A stretch of DNA of 64,000 bases from an uncultured Flavobacteriaceae bacterium. GTDB taxonomy: Bacteria > Bacteroidota > Bacteroidia > Flavobacteriales > Flavobacteriaceae. Below are positions 15,983 to 24,308 of this stretch, piece after piece (positions within the stretch are counted from its first letter, which is position 1; the number at the start of each line of letters is the position of its first letter). The notes under the pieces were generated by a model. That model had not been told where the DNA came from and did no database searches. It saw only the letters and a program-made list of their open reading frames with translations. Location: contig CANLWN010000001.1 of assembly GCA_947494825.1 (NCBI GenBank), positions 682,001 to 746,000 of the forward strand, written 5' to 3'. Made by a program: the position numbers and the translations under genes.

Positions 15983-16951
15983 TCACTTCATATATTTTTC
16001 TTGCATCTCCCGAATAAAATCGGCCGACATATAGTAGATATTTAACTCCCCATTGTCATGGGATCTGTATTTTTCCCTAACGGGCGCTATGGGCTGTAGG
16101 GGTTGCATTTCCACCTTTTGGGCTACTCGACTGCTGGCAAAAATAAACCATTTCCCGTCTGGGGTCACGTAGGGGCAAATTTCATGAGCGGCCGAGTTTA
16201 TCGGTTCTCCCAAGTTTTCCGCTGCCGTCCAAGTGCCATCAATCCTAAAACTGATATACAGGTCGCCCCTGCCTAAATTAGGCGTCCCATAACCCCTAAA
16301 AATCAGGTAATCTTCTTCTGGAGAGATAAACGGATCCCCTACATTAGCTTTAGCATTGATAATCGTGTCCAGAGCAGTTATGGTATATCCCTCCTCTGTT
16401 CTTTCTGCCTTGAAGATATCTCCCTTGGACCAGATGTTAAAATAAATGTCCCCTTTGTGGGTAAGGGAACTATAATATTCACTGGCTCCTGAATCGGTCA
16501 GGGGAACCGGTTGCGGCTCACCCCATCCCCCATCGATCCGTTCCACATACCAAATACGGCTGTTGGTATTGTCCGGCATGGGCCTGCTAGAACTGAAATA
16601 TAACTTAGAGCCATCCGGGGAAAACAAAGGGTCGTAGTCCGAGTAGGTACCGGAAAAAGCAGCCACACTCGGGCTGGTCCAGCTGCTATCAGCCTTCATC
16701 TCGGTAAATGTGATAAAGGCATTTTCAGGGATATCCGTGGTGTAATAGAACTCGTTGCCTTGCAAGGAAAAGGTGCCATTGTATTCCTCTGCAGGAGAGG
16801 CCAAAAGTTCAGGTGCCAACAACCGTGGGGTCTTTGTGGGCGTCATACCCAAAAAAACATGCTTTGCAAGGGGCGAATCCAGTGGCTCAACCTTTCGCTG
16901 ACAAGCCGTTAGAGTGAAAAGGGTTATCAAAAAAATGATTGCGTATTTCAT
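15983..16951 (-). CDS. TolB/PD40-like beta-propeller lipoprotein
   Basis: 322 aa. Lipoprotein signal MKYAIIFLITLFTLTAC. PD40-type blades recur: YDPLFSPDGSKLYFSSSRP, VGDPFISPEEDYLIFRGYG and ICPYVTPDGKWFIFASSRV. These proteins are protein- or glycan-binding propellers without a catalytic centre. It lies immediately downstream (80 bases) of the propeller/AraC regulator on the same strand, but with no overlap. The target is unknown. Confidence 0.8.
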   Translation of the reverse strand: MKYAIIFLITLFTLTACQRKVEPLDSPLAKHVFLGMTPTKTPRLLAPELLASPAEEYNGTFSLQGNEFYYTTDIPENAFITFTEMKADSSWTSPSVAAFSGTYSDYDPLFSPDGSKLYFSSSRPMPDNTNSRIWYVERIDGGWGEPQPVPLTDSGASEYYSSLTHKGDIYFNIWSKGDIFKAERTEEGYTITALDTIINAKANVGDPFISPEEDYLIFRGYGTPNLGRGDLYISFRIDGTWTAAENLGEPINSAAHEICPYVTPDGKWFIFASSRVAQKVEMQPLQPIAPVREKYRSHDNGELNIYYMSADFIREMQEKYMK

Positions 16952-16967
16952 AGGTCGTGGTTTTTAG

Positions 16968-17384
16968 CTAACTTAATTCGATGAGCAGCCCTAACAGGGC
17001 AATTCCCAGACTTAAGGGCGAAAAAAGCAGGGTATCCCGCTTTCCAAAGGGGGTGTTTTTTATGTGTTTAAAAAATCCTATGTACTTAAAGTCCCCCAAG
17101 GCCCTGAGGAAAAAGAGCGTCATAATGCCCCAGCCAGTGTAATCCAACATCCAGGAAGGGACTTCAAAATCCACAAACTGCCCCTTTAGGATATAGAAGA
17201 ACCCAAAGGTCCCCAAACCAAGGCCCACTATCCAACAGGCTGTTTTTGAAGGATACAGTACCCGTTCACCCTCCAAGGTAGTGGGCACGGTCAGCTCTAA
17301 GCCCCAATTACCACCCAAGGCCCAATAGATATGTAAGACGCCGAGGATAAAAAAGATAAGACTTAAGCACAGGGATAAAAACAT
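16968..17384 (-). CDS. DUF3995 membrane protein
   Basis: 138 aa with four membrane helices (about 2-22, 48-66, 82-98 and 118-136). The opening FFILGVLHIYWALGGNWG and GFFKHIKNTPFGKRDTLLFSPL near the end are typical of DUF3995. The function of this family is unknown. It is followed on the same strand, after 16 bases, by the PD40 lipoprotein gene. Confidence 0.8.
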   Translation of the reverse strand: MFLSLCLSLIFFILGVLHIYWALGGNWGLELTVPTTLEGERVLYPSKTACWIVGLGLGTFGFFYILKGQFVDFEVPSWMLDYTGWGIMTLFFLRALGDFKYIGFFKHIKNTPFGKRDTLLFSPLSLGIALLGLLIELS

Positions 17385-17437
17385 GATTTTACGACCTATT
17401 CCAGTGGTGCCCCAATGTTTCTGACATAGGACAAAAG

Positions 17438-17944
17438 CTATTTATTTTTGATATCAATATCGGTCCACATGGAACGCCATATCTTCCAGGACCCATCACC
17501 TTGTTTTCTATATACCGTGGTGTTAACGCCTTTTTGCACCCTTCCAAACTGTAGTGTATCCTTTTTATAGGTCCAGTCCAACAGAGAGCTGTGGGTGGTA
17601 ATCGCCAGGGTGTCCAACAGCTGAAAATTTAAAATTTCGGTTTCAAAGGTATTGATCTTGGTGCTGGAGCCGTCCTTAGGAAACCAAAAGGCATTGATCT
17701 GTTGTTTGCCCTCTATGGGCATAAGGGAATTGGGTTGGATCCGGGCATTTTCCTCTAACAGGCCCATAATTTGCCCCTCATTATTGTCTATCCATCCGTT
17801 CACGTAATCGGTATGCAATTGCCGAATCTGTATTTCGTCCTCCCCCATGGGAGGTTCCCCAGCCTGCACAATCCGTTCTTTGCATGATAATACAGTCAGT
17901 AATAAGAGAAGCGTAGCAATCCATTTGGTTGGGTCGGTTTTCAT
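17438..17944 (-). CDS. NTF2-like (DUF4440-type) lipoprotein
   Basis: 168 aa from the ATG at 17944, placed directly before a lipoprotein signal (MKTDPTKWIATLLLLLTVLSC). An ATG at 17971 would add nine polar residues. The mature part opens IRQLHTDYVNGWIDNNEGQI and ends YRKQGDGSWKIWRSMWTDI, the standard opening helix and closing strand of DUF4440/SnoaL-type folds. It is anchored in the envelope; no catalytic residues are inferred. Confidence 0.75.
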   Translation of the reverse strand: MKTDPTKWIATLLLLLTVLSCKERIVQAGEPPMGEDEIQIRQLHTDYVNGWIDNNEGQIMGLLEENARIQPNSLMPIEGKQQINAFWFPKDGSSTKINTFETEILNFQLLDTLAITTHSSLLDWTYKKDTLQFGRVQKGVNTTVYRKQGDGSWKIWRSMWTDIDIKNK

Positions 17945-18054
17945 AAAAAGACATTTTTTTGTTGTTATCATCTACTCGTACAATTCAAAATAGGGATACG
18001 TTCCCCTGTCCTGTCACCTACCTATATTCCTGAAGACCACGGGCAATGAAAGGT

Positions 18055-18483
18055 TCAATACCTTTCACGCTTTCTTACAAAGGCCTTTTCAAAAACATCT
18101 TCGCAGCACTCCAAATTTCGCAAAAAAAGCGAGTCGTTCCCTTTGGAAATACTTAAAAGAACTTCCTCCTGGCCGTACCGCAAGGTATCTCCGGCGCAAG
18201 AAAAGCGAAAGGCCTCATGTTCTGCCCCATCAATAAAAATCAACACACTATCCTTGACAAAGACATAACTCAGTTTCATGTTCATGGATTTTGGCGTTAC
18301 ATCATAGGTATTACCCTGTTCATGGCCCTTGGTATATGCCCATTGCCATTCCCCGACCAATTTTTTAATGGTCCGGCCCTCTGGGTTGCCACAACTTGTT
18401 AGTAAGAAAGTAAAGCTTAGGAACAGGAGTTTGGTAGAGTTGTATATTTTGTGGATATGTGTGTAAATGCTATGCCTGCTCAT
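18055..18483 (-). CDS. Small lipoprotein, lipocalin-like
   Basis: 142 aa. The hydrophobic signal (KLLFLSFTFLLTSC) sits after a rather long N-region. The mature part starts TIKKLVGEWQWAYTKG, a pattern seen in small lipocalin-like or META-like lipoproteins, followed by alternating strands and two Cys (LECCEDVF). No specific family is assigned. Confidence 0.6.
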   Translation of the reverse strand: MSRHSIYTHIHKIYNSTKLLFLSFTFLLTSCGNPEGRTIKKLVGEWQWAYTKGHEQGNTYDVTPKSMNMKLSYVFVKDSVLIFIDGAEHEAFRFSCAGDTLRYGQEEVLLSISKGNDSLFLRNLECCEDVFEKAFVRKRERY

Positions 18484-18680
18484 AATGTTTACGGTTCTCC
18501 CATCAATTTACCCATTCCTGAGTCCCATTGCTGTTAAGCCTTTGCCAAAAAAGAGGCCATTGCGTTAAAATTGTACATGACATACAGATATCCTCCAGGG
18601 CATGTAAGTTTTAATCCACATACTGTAACAAACACCGCAAAATGACCTCTTTTCTTTTATAATCCGATCAACCTCCACAG

Positions 18681-20216
18681 ATGTCCAGAGCACGTATTTT
18701 TACTTTTATACTTCTATGCTGTATGAGCTGTTCCCGATCCACGAAGGAACAGCAAGAGGCCAAAGAACAATTCTCAAAAGATCTTTTGGCCCTAAAGACC
18801 TATTTTCAGATTCCCGGGCTTAGTGTCTTGGTCAAGAGGGGAGACCAGGTGCTTTATGAGGACTATTTGGGGATGGCAGACCTGGGGTCACAAACCCCTA
18901 TGGATTCCACAACCGGCATTCCCATGGCGTCACTTACCAAAATGTTTTCGGCCCTTCTTCTTCTGCAGTTGGAGGAAGAAGGCAAGCTAGCGCTCCATGA
19001 ACCCATAAGGGCGTACATTGATGATGCCCATGTAGCGGATTCCATCAAAATTGAGCACGCCCTATCACATACTTCCCAAGGTATGCCCGGAAAAAATTTT
19101 TACTACAACAATACGCGTTTTATGTGGTTACAACGGGTTATCGAAGAGGCGGGAGAAAAGGATTTTAAGACCCAAATAACGGAAAAGATCATTGCCCCCT
19201 TAAAGCTGCAAAATACGTATCTGTTGGAAGATTCCCTACAACTTGCCCAGACGAACAGAAAACTGGCACAGCCATACTTTTTAGGAGGGGAACCAAAGAA
19301 TGGGTATGTGGAAAAGACTTCACGGCCCGGTTTTATAGATTATGGGTATTCGGCAGCGGCAGGGATAACATCCACGGTCCGTGATTTGGGGTTATTGAGC
19401 AGTGCCTTGGACAAGGGACTTCTGTTGTCATCCTCATCAAAAAACAAGATGTTTACGCCCTACGCACCAGATCTTCCCTATGGCCTGGGAATATTCACGC
19501 AGCAGTTTATGGAGGAACAATTGATATGGGGTTATGGTCAATACGACTGCTATTCCAGTCTCTTCCTAAAAGTACCTGGGAAAGACCTTACCCTGGTGCT
19601 GGCCGCGAACAACAATCTGATGAGCGACCCTGCAAGGCTTATAGCGGGGGATCTTAGCTACTCCTTATTTGCACTTAGTTTTTTAAAAAACTATGTGTTC
19701 GACCTGCAAGAAATACCACTCTTTGAACATCCGGACATCCTTGCGTCCTTGGAACAACGGTTAAACCCGGTAAACATGGAGTTCTATCGGAAAAAACTAC
19801 TGGCCCAGGCCTTGGCGGCAAGTTTCATGAACCGATACAACGATTCAGAAGGTGCTTTTAGCAAAAAGCTGTTGGGTCAGGTGTTCGATCGGTTTCCCGA
19901 TTACGAAACCTATGGAGATCTGGTGCTCTTGCGCAATTTGTATATGCTCAAATTCATGGATGCCCATAGGAAAAAAAAGGAGTTCACGGCTTTCGATGAA
20001 CAAATTGAACAAATTGGTCAAAAACTGTTGACAGCGGATAAAAACAATCCCTATGCCAACTACTACATGGCCAACTTCCATGATTTCAAGGGACAAGCGG
20101 ACCTGACGGAAGTGTATTACCAACAGCTGCTGGACGCCAACAATTTTTCCCCATGGTGGTATACTGCTGAGGCCAAACAATGGATGCACAAACGCCAAGA
20201 GGTGTTCCAAAACTGA
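18681..20216 (+). CDS. Beta-lactamase-family serine hydrolase lipoprotein
   Basis: 511 aa. Probable lipoprotein signal ending LLCCMSC (Cys17). The class C/DD-peptidase fold shows the SxxK motif MASLTKMFS (Ser84, Lys87) and the YxN motif YYNNT (Tyr142 to Asn144). GYSAAAG around residue 225 is part of the same domain. Residues about 350-511 are helical with TPR-like spacing. It is probably a periplasmic peptidase or esterase of the beta-lactamase fold rather than a resistance enzyme. A hairpin at 20276-20318 closes the transcript. Confidence 0.85.
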   Translation: MSRARIFTFILLCCMSCSRSTKEQQEAKEQFSKDLLALKTYFQIPGLSVLVKRGDQVLYEDYLGMADLGSQTPMDSTTGIPMASLTKMFSALLLLQLEEEGKLALHEPIRAYIDDAHVADSIKIEHALSHTSQGMPGKNFYYNNTRFMWLQRVIEEAGEKDFKTQITEKIIAPLKLQNTYLLEDSLQLAQTNRKLAQPYFLGGEPKNGYVEKTSRPGFIDYGYSAAAGITSTVRDLGLLSSALDKGLLLSSSSKNKMFTPYAPDLPYGLGIFTQQFMEEQLIWGYGQYDCYSSLFLKVPGKDLTLVLAANNNLMSDPARLIAGDLSYSLFALSFLKNYVFDLQEIPLFEHPDILASLEQRLNPVNMEFYRKKLLAQALAASFMNRYNDSEGAFSKKLLGQVFDRFPDYETYGDLVLLRNLYMLKFMDAHRKKKEFTAFDEQIEQIGQKLLTADKNNPYANYYMANFHDFKGQADLTEVYYQQLLDANNFSPWWYTAEAKQWMHKRQEVFQN

Positions 20217-20275
20217 AAGCACAAGGGCAGTTGCTCTGAGATTGGGGTCAGAGAACCTGCCAAATGCTGGAACCT

Positions 20276-20318
20276 ACCTCCATTGCCAAGGGAGCTCGCC
20301 ATTTTTTGCAATGGAGGT
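20276..20318 (+). terminator. Hairpin terminator after the serine hydrolase gene
   Basis: Perfect 11-bp arms ACCTCCATTGC / GCAATGGAGGT with a 21-base loop, followed by TATACCTTTTTA. It is located 60 bases after the stop. Confidence 0.55.
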
Positions 20319-20373
20319 TATACCTTTTTAGTGTAAATTAGGGCCCTTTAACACCTAAACACTCCGCTCCCAT

Positions 20374-21459
20374 ATGACCCAGATTATTCCTGCCCCCTAT
20401 CCCCTTCCTTTTAACAACGGGATCTACCATCCCCTTCTCTATTTATGGGACGCCTGGTCCTATGCGGAAGACAGCACCTTCCATTTGTATTGCTTGGCGG
20501 TGGCACGAAAAAAGGCTGATGGAACGGCCATGGATCCTTCGGAACGAAACAACTTCCCATTTCATATTAGGCATTTCAGTTCCTTGGATGAGGGCAATAC
20601 CTGGACTGACGAAGGTTGCTTTTTAGAGGTACGATCGGAAGAGGACAAGCATGATTCCAGGACCATTTGGAGCGGTTCTATACACCCCTTGCCCAAAGGA
20701 GAAAAACTTGTCGCCTATACTGGTCTGCATAATATGGGAGTAGAGCGTCCTTTTTTACAGACCATAGCACTTGGACTTTCAACAGACGGAGCTACCATGA
20801 GCTGGCGAGCTCAGGAACCCCTATCCTCCCCACTGCGCGATTGGGAAACCATTAGGGCCAAAGGCTATTATTTGGATCAGGTGGAAAAATTGGGACATAG
20901 GGATGGTGAGGGAGGTGGACCCATTATGGCCTGGCGAGACCCCTATATCTATTTAGATTCGGCAGAGCGGATACACCTATTTTGGGCCGCAAAAGTGGGT
21001 AGTCATAGCAATGCGATGGCCCATGCCCTGCTGGATCGGCGCGATGATAGCTTTTTTATAGACCGGCTCTTGGCACCAACCGTCTTGCCCGACGGAGAGG
21101 AGTTTACACAATTGGAACTGCCAAAGATTCATTTTGATCCGAAAAACAATTGGTATTATTTGATTGTTTCCAGTTGCAACCGACTCTACGAGGGGCAATC
21201 CGATGCCGAGGTGGATAAGGCGATACGACTCTATCGGTCCAAGGCATTGCAAGGTCCATGGGAGCCCTGGGGTATCAATGGAAGTCGCATCCTGGGGCCG
21301 GAACACCTTTTTGGGATGACGGTCATCAAGGAAGATTTTGAACAAAAACGCCTGCTTTGCATTTCGCCCTATACCGATGCCGCCCCCGATTTCTTGGGCC
21401 TCACATTTTCCAAACCTTTTTATGTATACCTGGATCCCGTTAAAGTCGTATTTCCTTAG
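20374..21459 (+). CDS. GH68/GH32-like five-bladed-propeller glycoside hydrolase
   Basis: 361 aa, no signal peptide, so probably cytoplasmic. Motifs in order match the clan of sucrases and invertases: YLWDAWSY (candidate nucleophile Asp26), TIWSGSIHPL (about 98-106), AWRDPYIY (RDP at 188-190, transition-state Asp) and LELPKIHF (Glu248, candidate acid/base). Tail strands such as WEPWGINGS fit the propeller. The length suits GH68 better than GH32, because no C-terminal beta sandwich is present. The likely substrate is sucrose or a fructoside. The fold is well supported; the specificity is not. Confidence 0.7.
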   Translation: MTQIIPAPYPLPFNNGIYHPLLYLWDAWSYAEDSTFHLYCLAVARKKADGTAMDPSERNNFPFHIRHFSSLDEGNTWTDEGCFLEVRSEEDKHDSRTIWSGSIHPLPKGEKLVAYTGLHNMGVERPFLQTIALGLSTDGATMSWRAQEPLSSPLRDWETIRAKGYYLDQVEKLGHRDGEGGGPIMAWRDPYIYLDSAERIHLFWAAKVGSHSNAMAHALLDRRDDSFFIDRLLAPTVLPDGEEFTQLELPKIHFDPKNNWYYLIVSSCNRLYEGQSDAEVDKAIRLYRSKALQGPWEPWGINGSRILGPEHLFGMTVIKEDFEQKRLLCISPYTDAAPDFLGLTFSKPFYVYLDPVKVVFP

Positions 21460-21516
21460 CGTTCCGGAATAAGATGTCACAAAGGGATTTTGGGCTGGAC
21501 CAACAGCGTATTTGTG

Positions 21517-22245
21517 CTAAAATTTGACAGAAAGGTACACCCCGGTAACGCCTTCCATATGGCTGGGCAGTAAGATAACGTCCTTGTAGCGTGTAAATGG
21601 GTTCCATGGAAACAGGTAGTCAAAATGATAGACCAGTTTGCTTACCATTACCCCTATGCCAGCGCCGAAAAGCACATCGGAGAGCCAATGTTTGTTCTTT
21701 GCCATGCGCAGGGCTCCGGTGGTTGTGGCGAACCCATACCCACTGTAGGCAAGCAACGGGCTGGTATCCTTGAATTCCTCATAAAGTACCGAGGCGGTGG
21801 AAAAGGCTATAGACGTATGTCCGGAGGGCAAAGATTCCGCATTGAAGCCATTTGGCCGCATTTTGTGTATGTTCTTTTTAAGGCCTTTGGTCAATAGATC
21901 GGTGAGCAATATGGAAAGGGCCATATTCTTGGTTTGATCAAACCAATGGTTTTTTGCCTTTACCCCGGCGATATCCGCGATGTACAACTGTGCAACCGGT
22001 GCAAAGCGCATATAGTCATCAAGATTTGTTTGGAAGTTATCCCCTACCCGTTCCTGAATGTTTTGATTCAGCCTGCGCTCCAACCGACTATCCGAAAGCA
22101 GTACCCCGGTAATGATCAAAGAGGCCGGTAATGCGCTCTTTTTGAAAAAAGTTACTTCTGATTTTTGGCGTGTGCTGTCTACCTGCGCGGGAAGGTAACT
22201 TATATACAGAAACACGGCGATAAGGATACTACATGGTCTGGTCAT
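21517..22245 (-). CDS. PAP2-family phosphatase
   Basis: 242 aa with a signal peptide or first TM (SILIAVFLYISYLPAQ). The three acid-phosphatase motifs are present in order: KKNIHKMRP (KxxxxxxRP), LPSGHTSIAFS (PSGH) and RMAKNKHWLSDVLFG (HxxxD). Hydrophobic helices flank them. It probably removes phosphate from a lipid such as undecaprenyl diphosphate or phosphatidate at the membrane. It is convergent with the GH68-like gene. Confidence 0.85.
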   Translation of the reverse strand: MTRPCSILIAVFLYISYLPAQVDSTRQKSEVTFFKKSALPASLIITGVLLSDSRLERRLNQNIQERVGDNFQTNLDDYMRFAPVAQLYIADIAGVKAKNHWFDQTKNMALSILLTDLLTKGLKKNIHKMRPNGFNAESLPSGHTSIAFSTASVLYEEFKDTSPLLAYSGYGFATTTGALRMAKNKHWLSDVLFGAGIGVMVSKLVYHFDYLFPWNPFTRYKDVILLPSHMEGVTGVYLSVKF

Positions 22246-22569
22246 GGTTGGTCTGGTTCTTTAGGCGAGCTTGGGTGCTATTTGTACTGGTCAGGTGAAA
22301 ATTGCACTGCGCCGTGGGACAATATATGAATAACGGGAAAAGAAGGAAAATATTTTTGGTGTAGCCAGAAACACAGCATGTTAGGTCTATGACACCGTGT
22401 TTTATTTTTGATCGGGCACAGGGATTCGTAACAAAAGCCCTCCTTCTTGTTAGATATAGGTAATGACTTTATTTATTGTAGGAAAATACATAATGATCTA
22501 CTACCTTTAGCCTTGGCCTCCTCTCCAAAGCCTCAATTTTGAAAAAGCGGAGAACTTAATCCTATATGT
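22246..22569 (+). promoter_or_regulatory. Upstream region of the GG-leader peptide gene
   Basis: This 324-base gap has no ORF. On the plus strand it holds two exact TAnnTTTG elements, TATTTTTG at 22351-22358 and again at 22403-22410, and a one-mismatch TACCTTTA at 22503-22510. Any of them could drive the peptide gene at 22570, with leaders of about 55 to 205 bases. Several -7 elements over a short ORF suggest regulated expression. Confidence 0.4.
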
Positions 22570-22725
22570 ATGAAAAAGTTAAGTTTAAAAAACCTGAAGG
22601 ATCAGGCAATGAAAAGCTCTCAGATGAAAAAAATCTCCGGGGGCTGGGGTTCTTGTTACCCTGATTATTACTGTGGTGCTTACTATTGTGCCAATGTAAA
22701 TCCGTCTGCCTGTTGTTGTCCATAG
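22570..22725 (+). CDS. GG-leader RiPP/bacteriocin-like precursor peptide
   Basis: 51 aa. The leader (residues 1-25) starts MKKLSLKNLKDQ and ends MKKISGG. The spaced Leu residues and Gly-Gly are the signature of Bacteroidota double-glycine precursors. The core (residues 26-51) starts WGSCYPDYYCG and ends PSACCCP. It has six Cys (29, 35, 40, 48, 49 and 50), five Tyr and two Ser, with no Lys or Arg. The frame is too short for most gene callers. It faces, across a terminator hairpin, an operon with a VKOR-thioredoxin fusion and a DUF6734-like gene, which supports export and disulfide formation. Cleavage after GG is inferred. Confidence 0.8.
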   Translation: MKKLSLKNLKDQAMKSSQMKKISGGWGSCYPDYYCGAYYCANVNPSACCCP

Positions 22726-22755
22726 GACTCAGGTAATTCCCTTTTTGGGAACTCT

Positions 22756-22797
22756 AAAAGTTCAAGGTGTGCCTCGTGGCCACTTTGAACTTTTTTA
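22756..22797. terminator. Bidirectional terminator between precursor and operon
   Basis: Arms AAAAGTTCAAGGTG (22756-22769) and CACTTTGAACTTTT (22781-22794), one mismatch, loop 11 bases. A T-run follows on the plus strand and an A-run precedes it, so it can stop transcription from both sides. It overlaps the last codon of the convergent gene. Confidence 0.75.
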
Positions 22798-23421
22798 GTT
22801 TATAGGCAATAGCGTGCGGTAATACAGGACCTGATTGGAGACAAATTCCAAAAAGCCTTCGTCCAATTCTTGCTTGGGAAGCGCCATCGCATCGGCCACC
22901 AAGCTTAGGAACTCGTCGTAGTTAAAGGTCTCCCGGTACGCCATGATATCCAAAAGCAAAGATCTAAGGTCGGTTAGGCATAATTCCTTGGGCGCCAAGG
23001 GTAGAAAACTGGGTATACAGAGATAATGTGTCTGGGCCATTTCGGGATATGAGCCACCTATACCATCCCATAAAAAGTTACTCTGCACCAAAAAATCGGA
23101 AAGTTCGGGATTCACAATGAAGTTCCCCTGACGTTGCTCACGTTCCGATTTGGAACAGAACCGGATGGCAGCATTTATTTGAGCAATGGTCCTGCTCTCG
23201 TCTGCCATATGGGTATCCATAATCTGATAGCGTTGGTCTTCCAGGTTTCCATAATCCCGTACAAAAGCCTTAACATTGGGGTTGGCCGTCATCACCTGAT
23301 CCAATACCTTATATACGTACTCCCTTTCGTGGATATTGAAAAACTTCGGTTGGTTAATCTCCTCCACCGCTGCATAGGGCAATAACCCGACCCAATCCAA
23401 AAAGTTCTTCCGAGTTTTCAT
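22795..23421 (-). CDS. Hypothetical protein of the peptide operon
   Basis: 208 aa, no signal peptide or membrane helix. It is acidic and helical: EYVYKVLDQVMTANPNVKAF, SRTIAQINAAIRFCS and YDEFLSLVADAMAL. I recognise no family. Its ATG overlaps the stop of the DUF6734-like gene by four bases, and that gene likewise overlaps the VKOR fusion, so the three form one tightly coupled operon. A role with the GG-leader peptide (maturation, immunity or a partner of the glycosyltransferase-like protein) is inferred from this context only. Confidence 0.7.
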   Translation of the reverse strand: MKTRKNFLDWVGLLPYAAVEEINQPKFFNIHEREYVYKVLDQVMTANPNVKAFVRDYGNLEDQRYQIMDTHMADESRTIAQINAAIRFCSKSEREQRQGNFIVNPELSDFLVQSNFLWDGIGGSYPEMAQTHYLCIPSFLPLAPKELCLTDLRSLLLDIMAYRETFNYDEFLSLVADAMALPKQELDEGFLEFVSNQVLYYRTLLPIN

Positions 23422-24308
23422 ACCACCCTGTTTTTACAAAAATGCATGACCCGTTCGTAATAACCCGGATACTCTAACTGTAATCGGGCAACAATCTGTT
23501 CCATGAATTCCGTGGGTTTTTTCAGGTGACTGATCAAATGTACGTACTGTGATCGCTGTGGTATACCATGAAAAGCGGCAAAGTTATACGCGTGCACATC
23601 ATCTGGCCCTTCATAGAGCGAGGTGATTTCCAGCTTGCGCTTGGCCACCATATTACTCAACAAAAACTGCTCGTAATAGAGGTTGAACAGGCCGCTGTTG
23701 ATGTCATCCAATTTGTCCTGATTGTTATCAATAAGGGCAAAAGCCTTGGTGGTATACGTCTGGAACAGCTCAATATCAGTGCCCCCAATGACGCCTACAT
23801 TGATATATTTGATTGCATCGGTGAGTTCTGCTTGAAATTCTGACGGTACCTTTTTAAAATGTTCATGGATATAGGGATGTATTTCCGCATACTGGGACCC
23901 GTTATGGTTATAACTCTGGCAAAATACCGCCTGGTCCAAAAGCGGATCCAGTACCGGACCGAAAAGGAATACATCTCCGTCCAAATGGCAAAAGGGTTTT
24001 TTTTGCAATCTATAGGTGAATAATTTGCCCAGGGCCCAAGCGCCTCGGTGATATCCATCCAAGGCGTTAAGCTCGTTCGAAAAAGAGGTATAGGGCAAAT
24101 TAAGTTCATCCCTAAAGATCTGTAGACCTCTATCATCCGTGACCAAATGAAGCTCCGGGTACCATTTTTTTATGGAAAGGCAACTGTAGATCCAGGCACA
24201 ATAGAACAGGAAGGGACTGGGAAATCCCCCGTTATGCCTAAAATTCCAATTGTCTTTATGGGCACTATCAAAAAAGGGTTTGGACCAAAAGGATTGCACA
24301 AATCTCAT
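23418..24308 (-). CDS. DUF6734-like, glycosyltransferase-like protein
   Basis: 296 aa, cytoplasmic. It starts MRFVQSFWSKPF. The central region WALGKLFTYRLQKKPFCHLD continues into GDVFLF, giving a DGD motif at residues 110-112, the kind of metal- and sugar-nucleotide-binding DxD found in GT-A transferases. The layout matches what I know as DUF6734, a Bacteroidota family seen with GG-leader peptides. It could add a sugar to Ser, Tyr or Cys of the core peptide, giving a glycocin-like product. The family call is from memory and the reaction is inference. Confidence 0.65.
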   Translation of the reverse strand: MRFVQSFWSKPFFDSAHKDNWNFRHNGGFPSPFLFYCAWIYSCLSIKKWYPELHLVTDDRGLQIFRDELNLPYTSFSNELNALDGYHRGAWALGKLFTYRLQKKPFCHLDGDVFLFGPVLDPLLDQAVFCQSYNHNGSQYAEIHPYIHEHFKKVPSEFQAELTDAIKYINVGVIGGTDIELFQTYTTKAFALIDNNQDKLDDINSGLFNLYYEQFLLSNMVAKRKLEITSLYEGPDDVHAYNFAAFHGIPQRSQYVHLISHLKKPTEFMEQIVARLQLEYPGYYERVMHFCKNRVV

